This document shows positions 34,800-47,600 of a stretch of 64,000 nucleotides of DNA, piece by piece. The DNA comes from Conus ventricosus. Its lineage: Eukaryota > Mollusca > Gastropoda > Neogastropoda > Conidae. Below the pieces are notes generated by a model that saw only the letters and a program-made list of their open reading frames with translations, did not search any database and was not told the DNA's origin. The stretch lies in NCBI GenBank assembly GCA_018398815.1, contig CM031626.1:37125123-37189122 (forward strand), read 5' to 3'. A program made the position numbers and the translations under genes. Numbering within the stretch: the stretch's first letter is position 1; each line of letters starts with the position of its first letter.

Positions 34800-35075
34800 G
34801 GGGGAAAGAAAGAAACAAAGGAAACAAGAAAGAAAGAAAGAAAGAAAAAAGGACAGAAAGAAAGGAAGAAAGGAAGGAAGAAGAAAGAAGGAAAGAAAGA
34901 CAGAAAGAAACGAAAGGAAGGAAAAAGAAAGAAGGAAGAAGTAAGAAGGATGACAGAAAGACAGAAGAAGGAAGGAAGGAAAGAAAGAAAGAAAGAAAGA
35001 AAAAAAGGAAGGAAGGAGAAAGAAAGAAAGAAAGAAAGAAAGAAAGGAAGGAAGGAAGAAGAAGGAAAGGTTGAA
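34800..35075. repeat. Purine-only GAAA/GGAA repeat
   Basis: About 275 bases almost entirely A and G on the plus strand, in GAAA and GGAA units. Such tracts can form triplex DNA, and they create long Lys-rich false frames. Confidence 0.95.
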
Positions 35076-35099
35076 CAAAACGTAAAGTAGTGTATCGAA

Positions 35100-38000
35100 A
35101 GAAATCAAAGTAAGTAAGGTTTTTGTATGAAATGTTCTTTTTATGGGGTTGCTTTTTTTTAAAATTTTTCCCAATTTTGATATGTTGTAATTTTTTTTCT
35201 TATTTTTAAGTTTAAAAATTTATATTTACTTAATTCTGTTTTGGTTTTTATTTTTTTTCTTTTTTGAAAGACTTTTTTGGGTTTGGGCTTTGGGTTTTTA
35301 AAAAATGGTTTGCCGTGATCCCTATGTATGTTTTTTTAATCACGGCCTGTTGTTACCGTAGCGGGACCAATTTTTTTGAGGGGGAAAACCCAAAAAAACC
35401 ATTCCTGTTTGACAGGAAACCGGGAAAAAAAATTTTGGGGCGGGTTTTTTTTAAATTTTTCCCTTTTTAAAACCCTATTTTAAACTGGTATTCCCCCCCT
35501 ACAGGGGCGAGAAATTTTAAACTTTTCTAAAGTGGCGTTTTAATTGTTTTTATTGATTGCTCCTCACGTTGACACTGGGGCCCTAGCAAAAATTTAAAAT
35601 TTTAAAAAATAATGGAGAAATTAATTTGGGGAAAGGTCCCCCAAAAATATACCTTTTTCCAACCCACAATTTTAAATAAAAAAACTCTTTGAGCAATTGA
35701 AATATTTGTGCGAAATATAGGGGGGAAAGCTTTTTTCCCTTTTTAAACCCCAATCCCAAAAAGGAAAAATAAAAAAAATTTATGGTTTTTAAGTAGGGGA
35801 AATCGAACCCTATTAGGGGAAAAGGGAAACCCTTTTTGAAAAAGTATGAAAAAAAATAGTAACTTTAAAATTCAGAAAATCCTTAAAAATTTTCCAAAAA
35901 AAAATTGAATAATAACATAAAACAAATCCAAAATGACAAAAAAAGTATTCAAAAAGGCGACAAGACAAAAATTTCTTAAAAGGGAAAACTAAGGGAGTAC
36001 CTCAACTCCTCAAAAAAAAAATTTTCAGAAAATTATAAAAAAGCTGTAAGCCCAGTTTTGACAACATCTGCAAAAAAAAAAAGAATTATGCCCCAATGGT
36101 TTTAAGGTGTTAGGATGAAGAAAGCAATAAAAGAACCCTTTAAAACCCTCAAAGAAAAAAAAAAAACCAAACCCCTAACTTTTTTCAAAACCTACTTGTG
36201 ACTGAAAACCCCCATAAAAAATCGGGAATTAGGCAAAATTAGAAAAAAGATCCTGGAAAAAGCAATAGAGGACATAAAAAAAAAACCCACTGAATACAAT
36301 CTCTGGAAAAAATTTTACGAAGTTATCCAAGGGTTTAAAAATGAAAAAACAAAAAATTTACAGTTTTCTTTAATTTTGCCCATAGGGATTTTCTCCCCTT
36401 CCATTGATGGGGAAAATTTACTCAAAAAGCAAAGATTCCCCAACAAATTTTAAAAAATAAAAAGATTCGGGAGATGCAAATATTCCCCAACACTAAGAAA
36501 ACTTTCTCCTTTGCAACAGTGAAATTGTATAAAAAAAAAATGCAGAAATTACTTTGGGATGCCACGAGGGGAAATTTTTGGGATGGAGTTTAAAACTTGT
36601 AAATTAGGGGGATTTTCATGTTGCCCTCAAAATAGAAAATACTTGGAAACGGGTTGGCTTATACAGGGGAAGAGGGTTTGCCCGTTAAAAAAAAAAAAAA
36701 CCAAAAAAACCTTTGAAAACAAAAAAAAGAAACTTTTTTAAATTTTTTTAAAGCAAAACCCAAAAAATTCACAGTAGAAGCCCAAAAAAAAACCAGAAAA
36801 ATTTTTTAGAATAACATTAGATTTAAAGGATTTCTAAAAACCCATAAAAAAAACCCAAAAGGGAACCCCTGTCTATGAAGACATAAATTGGTAACCATCC
36901 CCCCTTCCTTTTAAAAAAACCTTTCCCTTATGGTTTTTAAAAAAAAAGTTTATCTAAAACTTATGAAATGAGAAAAATTTTAAAAACATTGCAGCAGCTG
37001 AAATACCAAAGGCGCTGAAAAAGTGGTTAAACAAAAAAATTACAATATAACCCGTAACAAATGAACAGCAACGGGAAAAAAACGGGAAAAGAAAAATTAT
37101 ATTTTTAAAACCCCTCCATATGATGGAAGAACAAAAATAAGGGGAAAAAAATTCCTCGAATCCTTAAAAATCTTTCCCCCAAAAAAAACAGTACTATCTA
37201 AAATATTAACAAAAAAATCCCGTAAAGCTATTTTCCCGTGTAGGGCCAACCCTTAAAAATTAATTGATTTTTCCCAAAAAAACCCAAAAACAACAAAACC
37301 CAAAAAGAGGGTGATAAAAAGGGAATCGTAATTGCAAAAAAAAAGACCGTCCCCTTGGAACAAAAAATGTCTCAAAAAACCCCTTTTGTGTCCCAAGCAC
37401 GGTAACAACAGCAGTGAAAAAGAAAATAATGGGGATGGGGGGCAAACCTTTTTTAAAAAATATGAAAAAAAAAGGGTCTTTAAAAATAAAAAATAAAAAA
37501 AACCAAAAAAATTAAGTAAATATATTTGGAAGTTTAAAAAAATAAGAAAATAAAATTAAACAACAAAATGGAAAATTTTTAAAAAGAGCAACCCCATACA
37601 AGAAAATTTTCTAAAAATGAACTATGTACTAAAAAAAAAGTGGTGAAAATTTGAAAACCCCCCTAGATTTAAACCCTTAAAGTAGAAAGGGATAAACAAT
37701 TGCAGAATAAATGAAATCTTTGTCCAATGAACTTTCCCGTGGACGCCCCCCCTGAACCCCCCCCAAAAAAAAAAAAAACCGGCAGGCACGGGGCCGCACG
37801 CACAGGGGTCACGGCCCAAAACCCCAAATATAAAACCCCGTGGGGGGCCCAAAAATTGTATTTTGATGAGAGCGTTTTAGTTGAAAAGTTTGTAGTTTTT
37901 TTTAATTTTTCCTTTTTAAAATTATTTTAAATGGTTATAAATATATATATAAAATTTTTGGTACAATATATTATATTATAAAATATTTATATATAAAATA

Positions 38001-38800
38001 TTTATTTATATTTATAATATATATTTTTTTAAAATTATATAATTAGCAAACCACATTTTAGAAAAATTTTAAAAAACACAAAACAGAAATGGAAAAACAA
38101 TGCGGGTTAAAGGGAAAATCTTTTGGAAAGTTTTCTTTCTTTCTTTTTTTCTCGTGCGGGGGCTGATACCCCTGGGAACTTGTGGGGCCAGGCGGGGGGG
38201 TTTTTGTGTGTGTGGTTTTTTGTCCCCCCGGGTTAAGGCACCCATGCTCCATCTTCGGGGAAACGTTGTTAGTGAAACACCCAAAAAACCAAAAAACCTG
38301 AAAAGACCCAAAAAACGGGGGGCCATTTAAACCCCCGGGGCCGGGGGGCAAAAAAAAAAATCCAGGGTAACCCCAAACACTTAAAAAATTTGGGGTTTTT
38401 AAACCCAAAAAACCTTTTTTAAAAAGGGAAAGCGCCCCCGGGGCCTTTTTTTTAATTTGGGGGGGTTTTTAAATTCTTTTTTAAAATTATTTTAAATTAT
38501 TTAATATTAATTTTAATTATTTTAATTATTTTATATTAATTTAAAATATTTTAAAATAAGTATTAAAATAAAATTTTTAATAAAAATTTTTAATTGGTTT
38601 TTAAAATTTTAAGTTTTAAATTTTTCCAATTTTTAAACCTAAAAACCTGGTAAAAGTCTTTAGGTTTTTTTTCTTTTTATTTTAAATTTTTTTAAAAATT
38701 GGTTTTTGTCGCTCCCTACAGGGTGGGAGCCTTTTAACGTTCTGAGGGGGTTTTTTTAAACCTTGATTTTATATATTTATAAATTTTAAATTTTAATAAA
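35100..38800. other. Low-quality AT-rich sequence, no gene supported
   Basis: From about 35.1 kb the text changes character: runs of A, T, C and G of 3-10 bases dominate (AAAAAACCC, TTTTTAAAA). No frame stays open with normal protein composition. A short segment near 36240-36420 (EKAIEDIKK, EYNLWKKFYEVIQG) hints at a degraded retroelement, but not enough to name it. I infer a badly resolved consensus rather than biology. Confidence 0.55.
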
Positions 38801-39050
38801 AATTAAATTTATTATATATATATATAAAATATTTAAAATATATATATTATATTTTTTTTAAAACAAGAAAAAAAAGGGGGAAAATATAAAACTTTAAAAA
38901 AATTTGTTTGGCTGTTCAAATTTTGTTTTTTTATATTATATATATAATATATTATATATAAATATATATATATATTTTAATATATATATATATATACATA
39001 TATAATTTTTATAAATATATTATATTTATATTTATATTTTATTTTTTATA
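38800..39050. repeat. TA-rich microsatellite DNA
   Basis: Interrupted TA/TTAAA tracts on both sides of the hammerhead relic. Confidence 0.8.
38870..38935 (-). other. Degenerate hammerhead-segment relic lacking the core
   Basis: TATAAAACTTTAAAAAAATTTGTTTGG resembles the 3' half of the hammerhead segment. It then jumps directly to CTGTTCAAATTTTG, which corresponds to the DNA beyond the ribozyme at 29700. The catalytic CTGATGA part is missing. TA-rich DNA and R1 follow, as at 29 kb. Confidence 0.35.
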
Positions 39051-39051
39051 A

Positions 39052-39535
39052 AACAAACTAAAAAAATTCCAAGGATAAGAACGAGACCTTTCCCCGCAAT
39101 TACGGGGAAGCATTTTGGGGTGTTGCAATGATTTGAAAAGAAATATTAAATTTTTAAAAAATTTTTCCACCACCCTTTTTTGGGGAAATTGAAATTGTTT
39201 TTAAAAAAAAAAGGGCGAGGAGTCGATTTCCCATTTTCCCCGCGGTCAAAGGGGAGAAACCACCAATTTTCGAAATATCGGTATATGACCGGGGTGTTTA
39301 TGTTAGTGATTTTTCCCTCCCTATTGGAGGTTTGTCCTCTCCCCTTGGGAATATAATTGCTAAAGGGCCCTATTTTGGAACCCCATTTTTTTATTTTTTC
39401 CCCATCCCCCCACTCAAGCAATATGTTAGTTAGGGCAAAATAAATTGCCCTGCGGGAAATGAATGGTTTCCCCCCCTATTTCTTAAACTAAGACAAAAGA
39501 CCCAAGCTTTTTTTTAAAATTTCAATATATTTTTT
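39052..39535. repeat. R1 repeat, degraded, small head part then inverted part
   Basis: 39052-39150 matches the start of the R1 unit on the plus strand. From about 39160 the match is to the reverse complement and continues to 39535. It is a shorter foldback version of the 28-29 kb palindrome, with many homopolymer-type differences. Confidence 0.6.
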
Positions 39536-39604
39536 ATATATAAATATTTATATATATATTAATTAAAAATTATTTAAATATATAATTATATATATATAAT
39601 ATAA

Positions 39605-40570
39605 GAAACTAATAAATTTCCCAAAGGTTAAGTCCCGAGACTGTTCCCCCCAATTACAGGGGCACCCTTGGTTTGCAATGACTGCAAAAAATTATTCGTT
39701 TTAAAACAAAGCTTTGCTTTTAAATTCCGGGACTAAAGAAATATGGGGAGATAAGATTAATACCTGCGGGGTTTTGATAATACTGCCTAAAAACGGAATG
39801 TGCTTGAGTGGGTGAAGGGGGGAATAATTAGGGTTTAAAAATGACCTTCCCCAAGCTTATTTTCCCCAAGGGGAGAAAATTTTCCCCAATGGGGAAAAAA
39901 CTCACTAACATGTAATCCTGGTCAATACCGATTTTTCAAAACCCTGATTGTTTCTCCTCAATGACAGCGAAAAGGGGTTTAACTTTGAATTCCCTTTTCC
40001 TTTTTTAGTTTTAAGAAGAAGGGTTCCCCGAAAAAAGGGTGGTGTGCAATACCGAGTGTGGGTTTTTTGATTTCAAAAACCAAAAAGGGTGCCAAACCCA
40101 AAAACGAAGAAAAACCCGAGAGAGAAAACAAATACATTTTTTGGGGGGAAAAATAGGGAAAAAATTAAAAAATAATCTTAAGACAAAGTGCTGAGGGCCA
40201 TTTTGGGGAAAGAATCCGCCAAAGGGCTAAATTACAAGAAACTAAAAATTTCCCAAAGGGTAGTTCCGAGATCCAAACCCCCCCAACTTACAGAGCAGCT
40301 TGGGTTGCAATGATGAAGAAAATTAGGGGAAAAACCCAAAACTTGTCTTATTTCTTTGATTTTACGGGAAAAATGGGGGATAAGATTTATCTGCAGTGGA
40401 GATAATTCGGCCCAACTAACAGTAAGGGGCTTGAGTGGGTGAAAAGGGGATTTAAAAAATGCTTCTCAAAATGAGGGGGTTTAAAAAGGTTTGGTCTCCA
40501 AGGGGGAGAAAAATCTCCTTTGGGGGGGGAAACTACTTAAAATTAATTCCCGGTCAATTTCCAAAAATTT
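39605..40570 (+). repeat. R1 repeat, degraded tandem direct copies
   Basis: A full unit runs from about 39605 to 40225, where the start motif (ACAAGAAACTAAAAATTTCC) recurs. A second unit then continues to about 40570 and stops. This confirms the head-to-tail tandem arrangement and a period of about 620-630 bases. Confidence 0.6.
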
Positions 40571-40574
40571 CGAA

Positions 40575-42930
40575 ACCCGGGGAGAAAAAAGAACTTGGGT
40601 GTAGGTGAAAAGGGGGCATAAAATGCAACATTAAAACTTCTTGAAAGATCTTTTCAGAGTAAGCAGTAGGGGGAAAGTGTCTAATTTTTCTCTGAAATGA
40701 CTTAATGTGATTTGACTTTTTTCCGTTGAGAGGAGAAAACCCGCAGTTGTTTTGCAAAAACTTTGTACAAGTGAGTAATGGCTTTCCTCCTTTCCCTGCT
40801 GACCGAAAAATGAAAAAAAAGTATCGAATTTTTAAGGGGAAAGGGAATAGTTATGTGTTTTGGACATATACGTATTGGATTTGGGGGGGAAAAAAGAAAT
40901 ACATCAAGTAAAAGGGAAAAAAAAAATTTGGGTTTTATTAATGCAGGTAACAAAGGTTTCTGTAAAAAGGTGCGGAAAAATTTTAAAACAAAAAAAAAAG
41001 TCAAGAGGGGGAATCTTTTACTAGACCAAAAAACACTGATTCCTTTTTTTTAAGTGGAGCTGAAAGATGCCGGGAAAAAGAGAAAAGCAACAAGCGTTAC
41101 ATCGAAAGGGGGAGGGAGAGGGGGGTTTTTGTTGGGGAGTGAAGGGGGTTTAGTGGTATTCAAAATCAGCTGCAAACATTGAAATTGGGTTTTAACGAAA
41201 AAAATTTTAAACACTGAAGAGTAAATTTATGAGGCGAAAATACGACTTTTCATCACATTTCAGAACAATTTGATAAAATTTAGGGGTGGGGAAATTTTTG
41301 CCCGTGCAACAAGAAAAAGACAGTTTAAAATCTAAAATTTGGAAAAAATGAAGAATTTATCGAAAATTTCAAATTTAAAATCAAAAAGTTTAAAAAACCG
41401 CCCTTCGAAAAAAAGGGGAGAAAAAATTTACCTAGAACAATACAAAGAAGGGATCGTGCGTTTTCTTGGGGTCCCCATCGGACGACGGTAAAGAACTTTT
41501 GTCAACGTGAAATCAAAGTGCTAAATATCTTTCATTAGAAATTACTCGTTCAAAAATGTGCCAAAGCAACATTAGTATCGCCCATCGGAAATTGGGTTTT
41601 AAAAGTGGTAATAGGTCAAGAAACCCTACTCGTTAAAATTTATGTCAAGAAAAATAAAAAAGAAATTATCCCGGGAAAAAAAGGTTTGGGTTTAAGGATT
41701 CACATGGGGATTGTTGGGGGGACCTCAAAACCCCCCCCAAAATGAAAGCCTCTCCCAAGTCCCAAAAAACCCCCATTTAAAGTTAAAAAATTGTTGGACA
41801 AAAAAAGGAACAAAAAAAGCACAGTTAAAAAAGGGCAAAATTGTTAAGTCCCCCAAAAGGAGACACACGGGATTAAGAGAGAAAAAAAAACTGCCAAATA
41901 CACTATACCCCGGCCGCGTTAAAACTGGAAAGGGAACAGGGAAAAACAGGCGTCAAAGGTCGTGGTTTGGGGGGCAGATTTATGCCAGTGGCCAGTACGC
42001 CCAAACCCGCCAGGGCAACCCAGTTTCCCGACCAGGGGACTCCCCCAGGGGTCTGGAGTTCCCCCCAAAATTGGGGGGCCCTTTTGCACGGGGCAGCTGC
42101 GAGAGGGCCCCTCGGCAGGGTTCAAAGTCCAATCTCTCCAGGAAAACGGGGTTGGGCCACTAAATTGAACGATCATTTGCCCCTAAAAAAGGGGATTTGG
42201 CCTGAGTAGGATAACCTTTTTTCTCCCCACCCCCCCCCCCCCCCCCCCCTCCATTCCCCTTTTTTTTTTTAAACCCCTTTAATCGCTCCCCCCCCTCCTT
42301 TCCCCCGGGGTTTTCCTCCTTTCTTCCGGTCTCCCCTCCCTCCCCCCTCTCACTCGTCGTTTAAATCCCTTCTCGCCTCTTGTTCAGTACTATGTTTGCC
42401 TTGAACTATGACAGTGGGGGTGGGAGGGGGGGGGTATTTTCTTGGATGTGTCTATTGAGCATAAAGCAAAATCTCAAGGATTTTGAAGGCAACCCCAGCG
42501 AAAACACTTGGGAATGTGTGCAACATGTGAGATTGACTATGTGAACATGTAACACGATCTTAAATTTTCAAAAGACAACCCCAGGGGAAACATTTGGGAA
42601 GTACAGCAAAGCCAGGTCAACCGCAGAGAGTGTGTACAGAGTTTGTTTCTTTTGTTTTGATTCGCAACAACTTGAAATGTGCTTTTGCTGGCTTTTTTTT
42701 CTCCCCTGATTTTGAGACCGAAAGAAAACCCGAAAATTTTTGCTGGTTGTGCATTGCTCAAGGCACCAGACTGTTGAAACTCCAGATGGACATGGCGAGG
42801 GGGCAGAGGCAGGAGGAGGATGAGTTGTAAACATTTGTGATGTTTAGTTTTGCATTTTTTTTTTTCTCTCTCTCCGTATTTTCCACCCTTTATTGAACAT
42901 ACTCTTTCTTTCCCCCAAAAGTTTACCCAC
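40575..42930. other. No recognisable gene; low-quality then GC-rich sequence
   Basis: 40.6-41.9 kb continues the homopolymer-rich style. 41960-42180 is GC-rich with overlapping frames on both strands and no motif. 42220-42260 is poly-C. 42500-42840 has normal-looking sequence with short frames on both strands that I cannot assign. Confidence 0.4.
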
Positions 42931-42934
42931 ACAC

Positions 42935-43063
42935 CCCACACACAACAACACACACCCCACATACATTACACACACACACGCTCACACGCAGCTCACACAC
43001 ACGCGCACGCACGCACACACACATACACGCACACACACGCTCACGAAAAAAAACCCCCCCCGC

Positions 43064-43095
<32 letters not shown>
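42935..43095. repeat. CA microsatellite, interrupted
   Basis: CA/CGCA/CACT units with an AAAACCCCCC interruption near 43047. Confidence 0.9.
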
Positions 43096-43098
<3 letters not shown>

Positions 43099-43190
43099 TT
43101 CTTTCTTCAGCTATGTTCATTTTGCTGTTACTTGTTAACTAAGGTTTTTGTTGACGTTTTTTGTTTTTCGAATCGGATTCTCGTTTGAAC

Positions 43191-43222
43191 GGGGGGGGTG
43201 GGGGGGGGGGGGGGGGGGGGAG
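43191..43222. repeat. Poly-G tract
   Basis: About 30 G with one T. Confidence 0.9.
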
Positions 43223-43437
43223 ACTTGGGGGTAAGAAGCACACCCACATTTATTTACTGTTCTTCTTTATGGTTGAATTCATTTTCCCATTTTTACCCAT
43301 GTTATTACTTTTCCACGTGTTTTTGTTTTTGTTTTGTTTTTTAAATGACAATGATGAGGATGACGGTGATTGTGGCGGGGATAATGAGGATGATTGTCAG
43401 ATCGAATCTTACCGTGTTCTCCCCCTTCCACTGACAC

Positions 43438-43466
43438 AATCGCACACGCACACTACACACACACAA

Positions 43467-43529
<63 letters not shown>

Positions 43530-43530
43530 C
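43438..43530. repeat. CA microsatellite
   Basis: CA repeat with a few substitutions. The Thr/His and Cys/Val frames on the two strands are artefacts. Confidence 0.95.
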
Positions 43531-43819
43531 CTTGCACAGACATACGCAGACACACGCACAACACACGGACAATCGCATGCTATTACAATTCTTATCATCA
43601 TTCTTTGTGATAATTCTATTCTTTTTGCTTAACCTTTGTTTTTTCTTATGAGTCTGTTTTTTTTTCTTGTCGATGATGCTGTTGAATATGATGATGATGG
43701 CGTGATTATTGGTGCCTGTGGAGAGCCCTGCATTTCTCTCCCCCTGCGGACACCCATGCATGACTAAACGTACATGAACACGCACGCCACGAGATTTAAA
43801 CACATGCAGGCCCACAGTC

Positions 43820-43846
43820 ACACACAACACACATTCACACACACAA

Positions 43847-43886
<40 letters not shown>

Positions 43887-43968
43887 GCGCACGCTCTACA
43901 ACACAGCGCAACGCACACACACATACACTCGCACGCCACAAACTCATGCGCGCGCGCGCACATCGACA

Positions 43969-44003
<35 letters not shown>

Positions 44004-44007
44004 ACAC

Positions 44008-44050
<43 letters not shown>

Positions 44051-44163
44051 GCGCGCACACACACGTGGGCAATGGCGCGTGCATAAACCCCACGCACACA
44101 CATGCACTACGCATGCACACACCCACACACACACACACACCACACAACACACACACACACACA

Positions 44164-44198
<35 letters not shown>

Positions 44199-44200
44199 TC
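43820..44200. repeat. Long interrupted CA microsatellite
   Basis: Nearly 400 bases of CA with ACGC, CGCGCG and CACCACA interruptions. All long frames here on both strands are low-complexity shadows. Confidence 0.95.
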
Positions 44201-44679
44201 GATGTTTCCAGAGAACAATGTTTAGTTTGGTAGAGTCCAGTAATCGTGCTAGGACCCCCCTCGTCATTGGATATTTTGCTGTTCCTAACAAATATGTTTG
44301 CAGTTGACATGTCCCAGAGAGCCACTGTTCATAACATTGTGGAAGAAAGAGAGAAAGAGGTATAAGAAAGATATAAATAATGTTTGTGTCATGGGTTGCG
44401 GAGAGATAGATGAACTTCTTTGAAAAAAGCTTTTGATTGCTTTTTTTGTACATTTGATGTATTCTTTTGGTTCTTGTAAACAGTGTATGGGGTTTACATG
44501 GGGTCTTCCTTTTAATGCGAATGTATTGGTTCCATGTTGAAGACCCTGGGTCTTGTTTGTGTTTGTGAGGTCATATTACAAATAGAACTACTAAGGTTAA
44601 GGAGCGGAAAATTTGCAAAAAACGGAGTGTTACTAACTAATGTGCTTTTGTACCTGTTGGTAGATCACCGATGTAATAA

Positions 44680-47600
44680 GATGGCATACAAGAGGTTAAG
44701 CACAAAGTCAATGGGAGTTAAAGTATGTTCTCTAAACTGTAACGGACTAAAATATTTTTTTTAAAAAGGAAGGATGTGTTTTGAATTCCTAAGAAAGCAG
44801 AACATTAACATCTATCTTTTACAGGAAACTCATCTTCCATCTTAGCAAGAAAATTTTATTAGTCAAACTTGGGTTATCAGTATGGATGGCAGGGGCTGAA
44901 TAAAATAAAATGGATAGCAATTCGAATTAATAATAACTTTTGAACATAAAGTACACAATGTGCTTTCGAGATCCGGCAGGTGACAGTATCTTCTGTTATG
45001 ATGTAGAGTTTCAAAAAATCGTATAACACTACCAGTATATAAGGGCCCAGCCTGAGATAATCCAGAGTTTTTAATACGTTGAGGCCACTATAGAACAGTT
45101 TCGGTAATGATAACTTAATTTTGGTAGGGGATTGGAAATGTGGTTATTCTAGATGGAAAACTTAGATGCAAGAAATTATTCTAACGAACCAAATAACCTA
45201 AAACTCCGGAAAGCAGTAAAGATTCTAATGGCAGCTCATGATTTGGATTTGATGTTTTTCAGAACATACACGCCCAAATGTGAGACAAATATACATGGCG
45301 CAAATTCAATACTGTAAAGCAAATTAGTTGGAGTTATTTTTTTTAAATTTCAGAATCCCTACTGTCTGAAGTGAGTGGTATCTAGATTGGATGTAGCTAC
45401 CGCCTCGTGACCATTCTATTATTGATGTATGTTTTAGAATTGAAGACTAGGAAAAGAGACAGGCAAATTCTGGAAATTCAATAACTCCTATTGTTTAAAA
45501 GATGGAAAATATGTAGAATGAAGTGAAAAAAGTAATATTAGAGTTAAAAAAATAGATATGCGCTGCATTATATCAGCCTGAGGATATTGAAAAGATGCCT
45601 AATGAATATGCATCAGTTTACAATCACCGTCAATTATTCTTAGAAATGTTGCATTAAAAGTACGTGAGAAAACAATTTCCTACTCATGTTAAAAGAAAAA
45701 AGCTGAACTCAGCACGGAAACGAACTCGAAACTATAATTTCTGACTTGAGTTCAAGTGTTCGAAGAAAACTAGATGAGTTTAGAGCAGTTGCAATTATAA
45801 CTACAAGAACTGAGAGAAAAGAAAACTGAAGGCATAATTAACAATTCTAGAGTTAAAGGATCTAGAGGGGGAAAAACCAAGTCGATACTTTTGTAGTTTG
45901 GAAATTAGGAATTTTGTAGACCGCTCAATGAGTTTTCTTGAATTTAACGAGGGCCAAGATTATTTCTGATTCAAGCAGATATCCTAAAAGAAGTTGAATG
46001 CTTCTATAACAGTTAATATTCAGATCAGATGTAAGAAATGTAGATCTTGATCAAATTATCAGGATGCCAATAAACTAACACAGAAGAAAAACAAATCAGC
46101 TGGAAGGACCAATGACTCTAAAATGAAATCGGCGTAGCTTAAAGAATAGAATAATAACAGAGTCCTGGTCTGACGGCTTTTACGGTAGAATTTTTATAAA
46201 TACTTGTGTATGAATCATAGATAGGCAATATAGTACCGTTGTGTGGCGTTCTATAGGAAGTGGGGACTTTCAGACGAGCATTAACGAAGGTTTGAGAAAC
46301 ATTAGTATGTCAGTTACGACAAAGACAAGGGTGAATATTTGTATAACCCAAGGACGAAAAAACCAAAACATAGTTTGAAAAATTGGAGGCCAATTTCCCT
46401 ATTGAACACGCTACAAAATTGCCTCGGCCTCAATAGCTAACCGAATAAAATATAAATTTTGCCAAACATAATCCATGATGATCAAAAGGTTTCATGAGGC
46501 GGGCGTTACATTGGTGAAAAAAATTAAAAAATCTATGACGTACTAAGTCATACGGAAGAAAAGGTATTCCGGGTTTGCTTCTCAGTATAGATTTTGAAAA
46601 GTGCGTTCGATAGTATCTCCTGGTCTTTTTGAATAAAGCACTAATGTTGATCAATTTGGACCGGATATGATAAAGTGATTTCCACCTTTTACAATAGTAT
46701 AATATCCTGTGTGTCTGTAAATGGGCAGTATCAAAGTGGTTTCCAGTCAGACGTGGAGTGCGGCAGGGGACCCCCTGCTCACCTACCTGTATCTAATTGG
46801 AGCAGAGTTTCTGTCACTTCTTAAATAGACAAAATCATTACATTAAAGGCATTAAGGTATGAAGTCATGAGGTCCGTGCTGACAGTTTCGCAGACGAGAC
46901 ACTAATATAATCCTTGATGGGTCCGAAAAATCATTCAAAGAACCATAAAAATATTACGAATCTTTGCCCTTATTTCCGGTCCTAAAAATCAATAATGAAA
47001 AAACAAAACATATCTTGGTCGGAAGTATGAAACACCTCACGCCATCAATACCTCCTGATGTAAACTTTTGCTGGAAATCCGGGGATTTTTAGAATCTTGT
47101 ATTCAGTTTTTGCTTAGAGACCTGAAAAGAATGACCAGAAATAAACTATCAATGGAAAATTACACAATATCAGAAGATTATTGGTAAATGGAATAAGAGG
47201 ATCTTTCTCCACTAGTAGGATAACAAATAATTAAAACATCTAGACATGTCAAAACTTACTTACCTTTTAATAAATTTACCTGATCCACCAGTGAAATTTG
47301 TTAAAGAAATTAACAGTCTTCTCTATTTGTTTTTTATGAACAATAAACCTGCTAAAATAAAGAAAAGTGTCCGCTGTAACCATATGTTGATGTGGGCTGC
47401 AGATGATTGATGTACAAGCAATATTACCTCTCTGAAGCTATCCTGGCTTAAAAGTGAGACTTTACGAAGGAAGTCTACAGACTTTTGTTTTTGCTTTATT
47501 TCCTAAGTTTTGTAAAGCAAGCTAACTGGGGGAAGAATATGTTCATGCTTGTCTGAAAATGTTGTAAAAACTCTTTCTGTCCAGATGTCTGTTCCTGATA

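Noticed and set aside
34752..35174. Lys/Glu-rich (plus) and Phe/Leu/Ser-rich (minus) open frames
   Set aside because: They run through a purine-only GAAA/GGAA repeat; low complexity explains them.
36240..36430. Possible retroelement peptide (KFYEVIQG...)
   Set aside because: The sequence is too corrupted by homopolymers, and one short peptide cannot identify a family.
43498..44453. Long Cys/Val- and Thr/His-rich frames on both strands
   Set aside because: They are translations of CA/TG microsatellites, open in many frames by composition alone.
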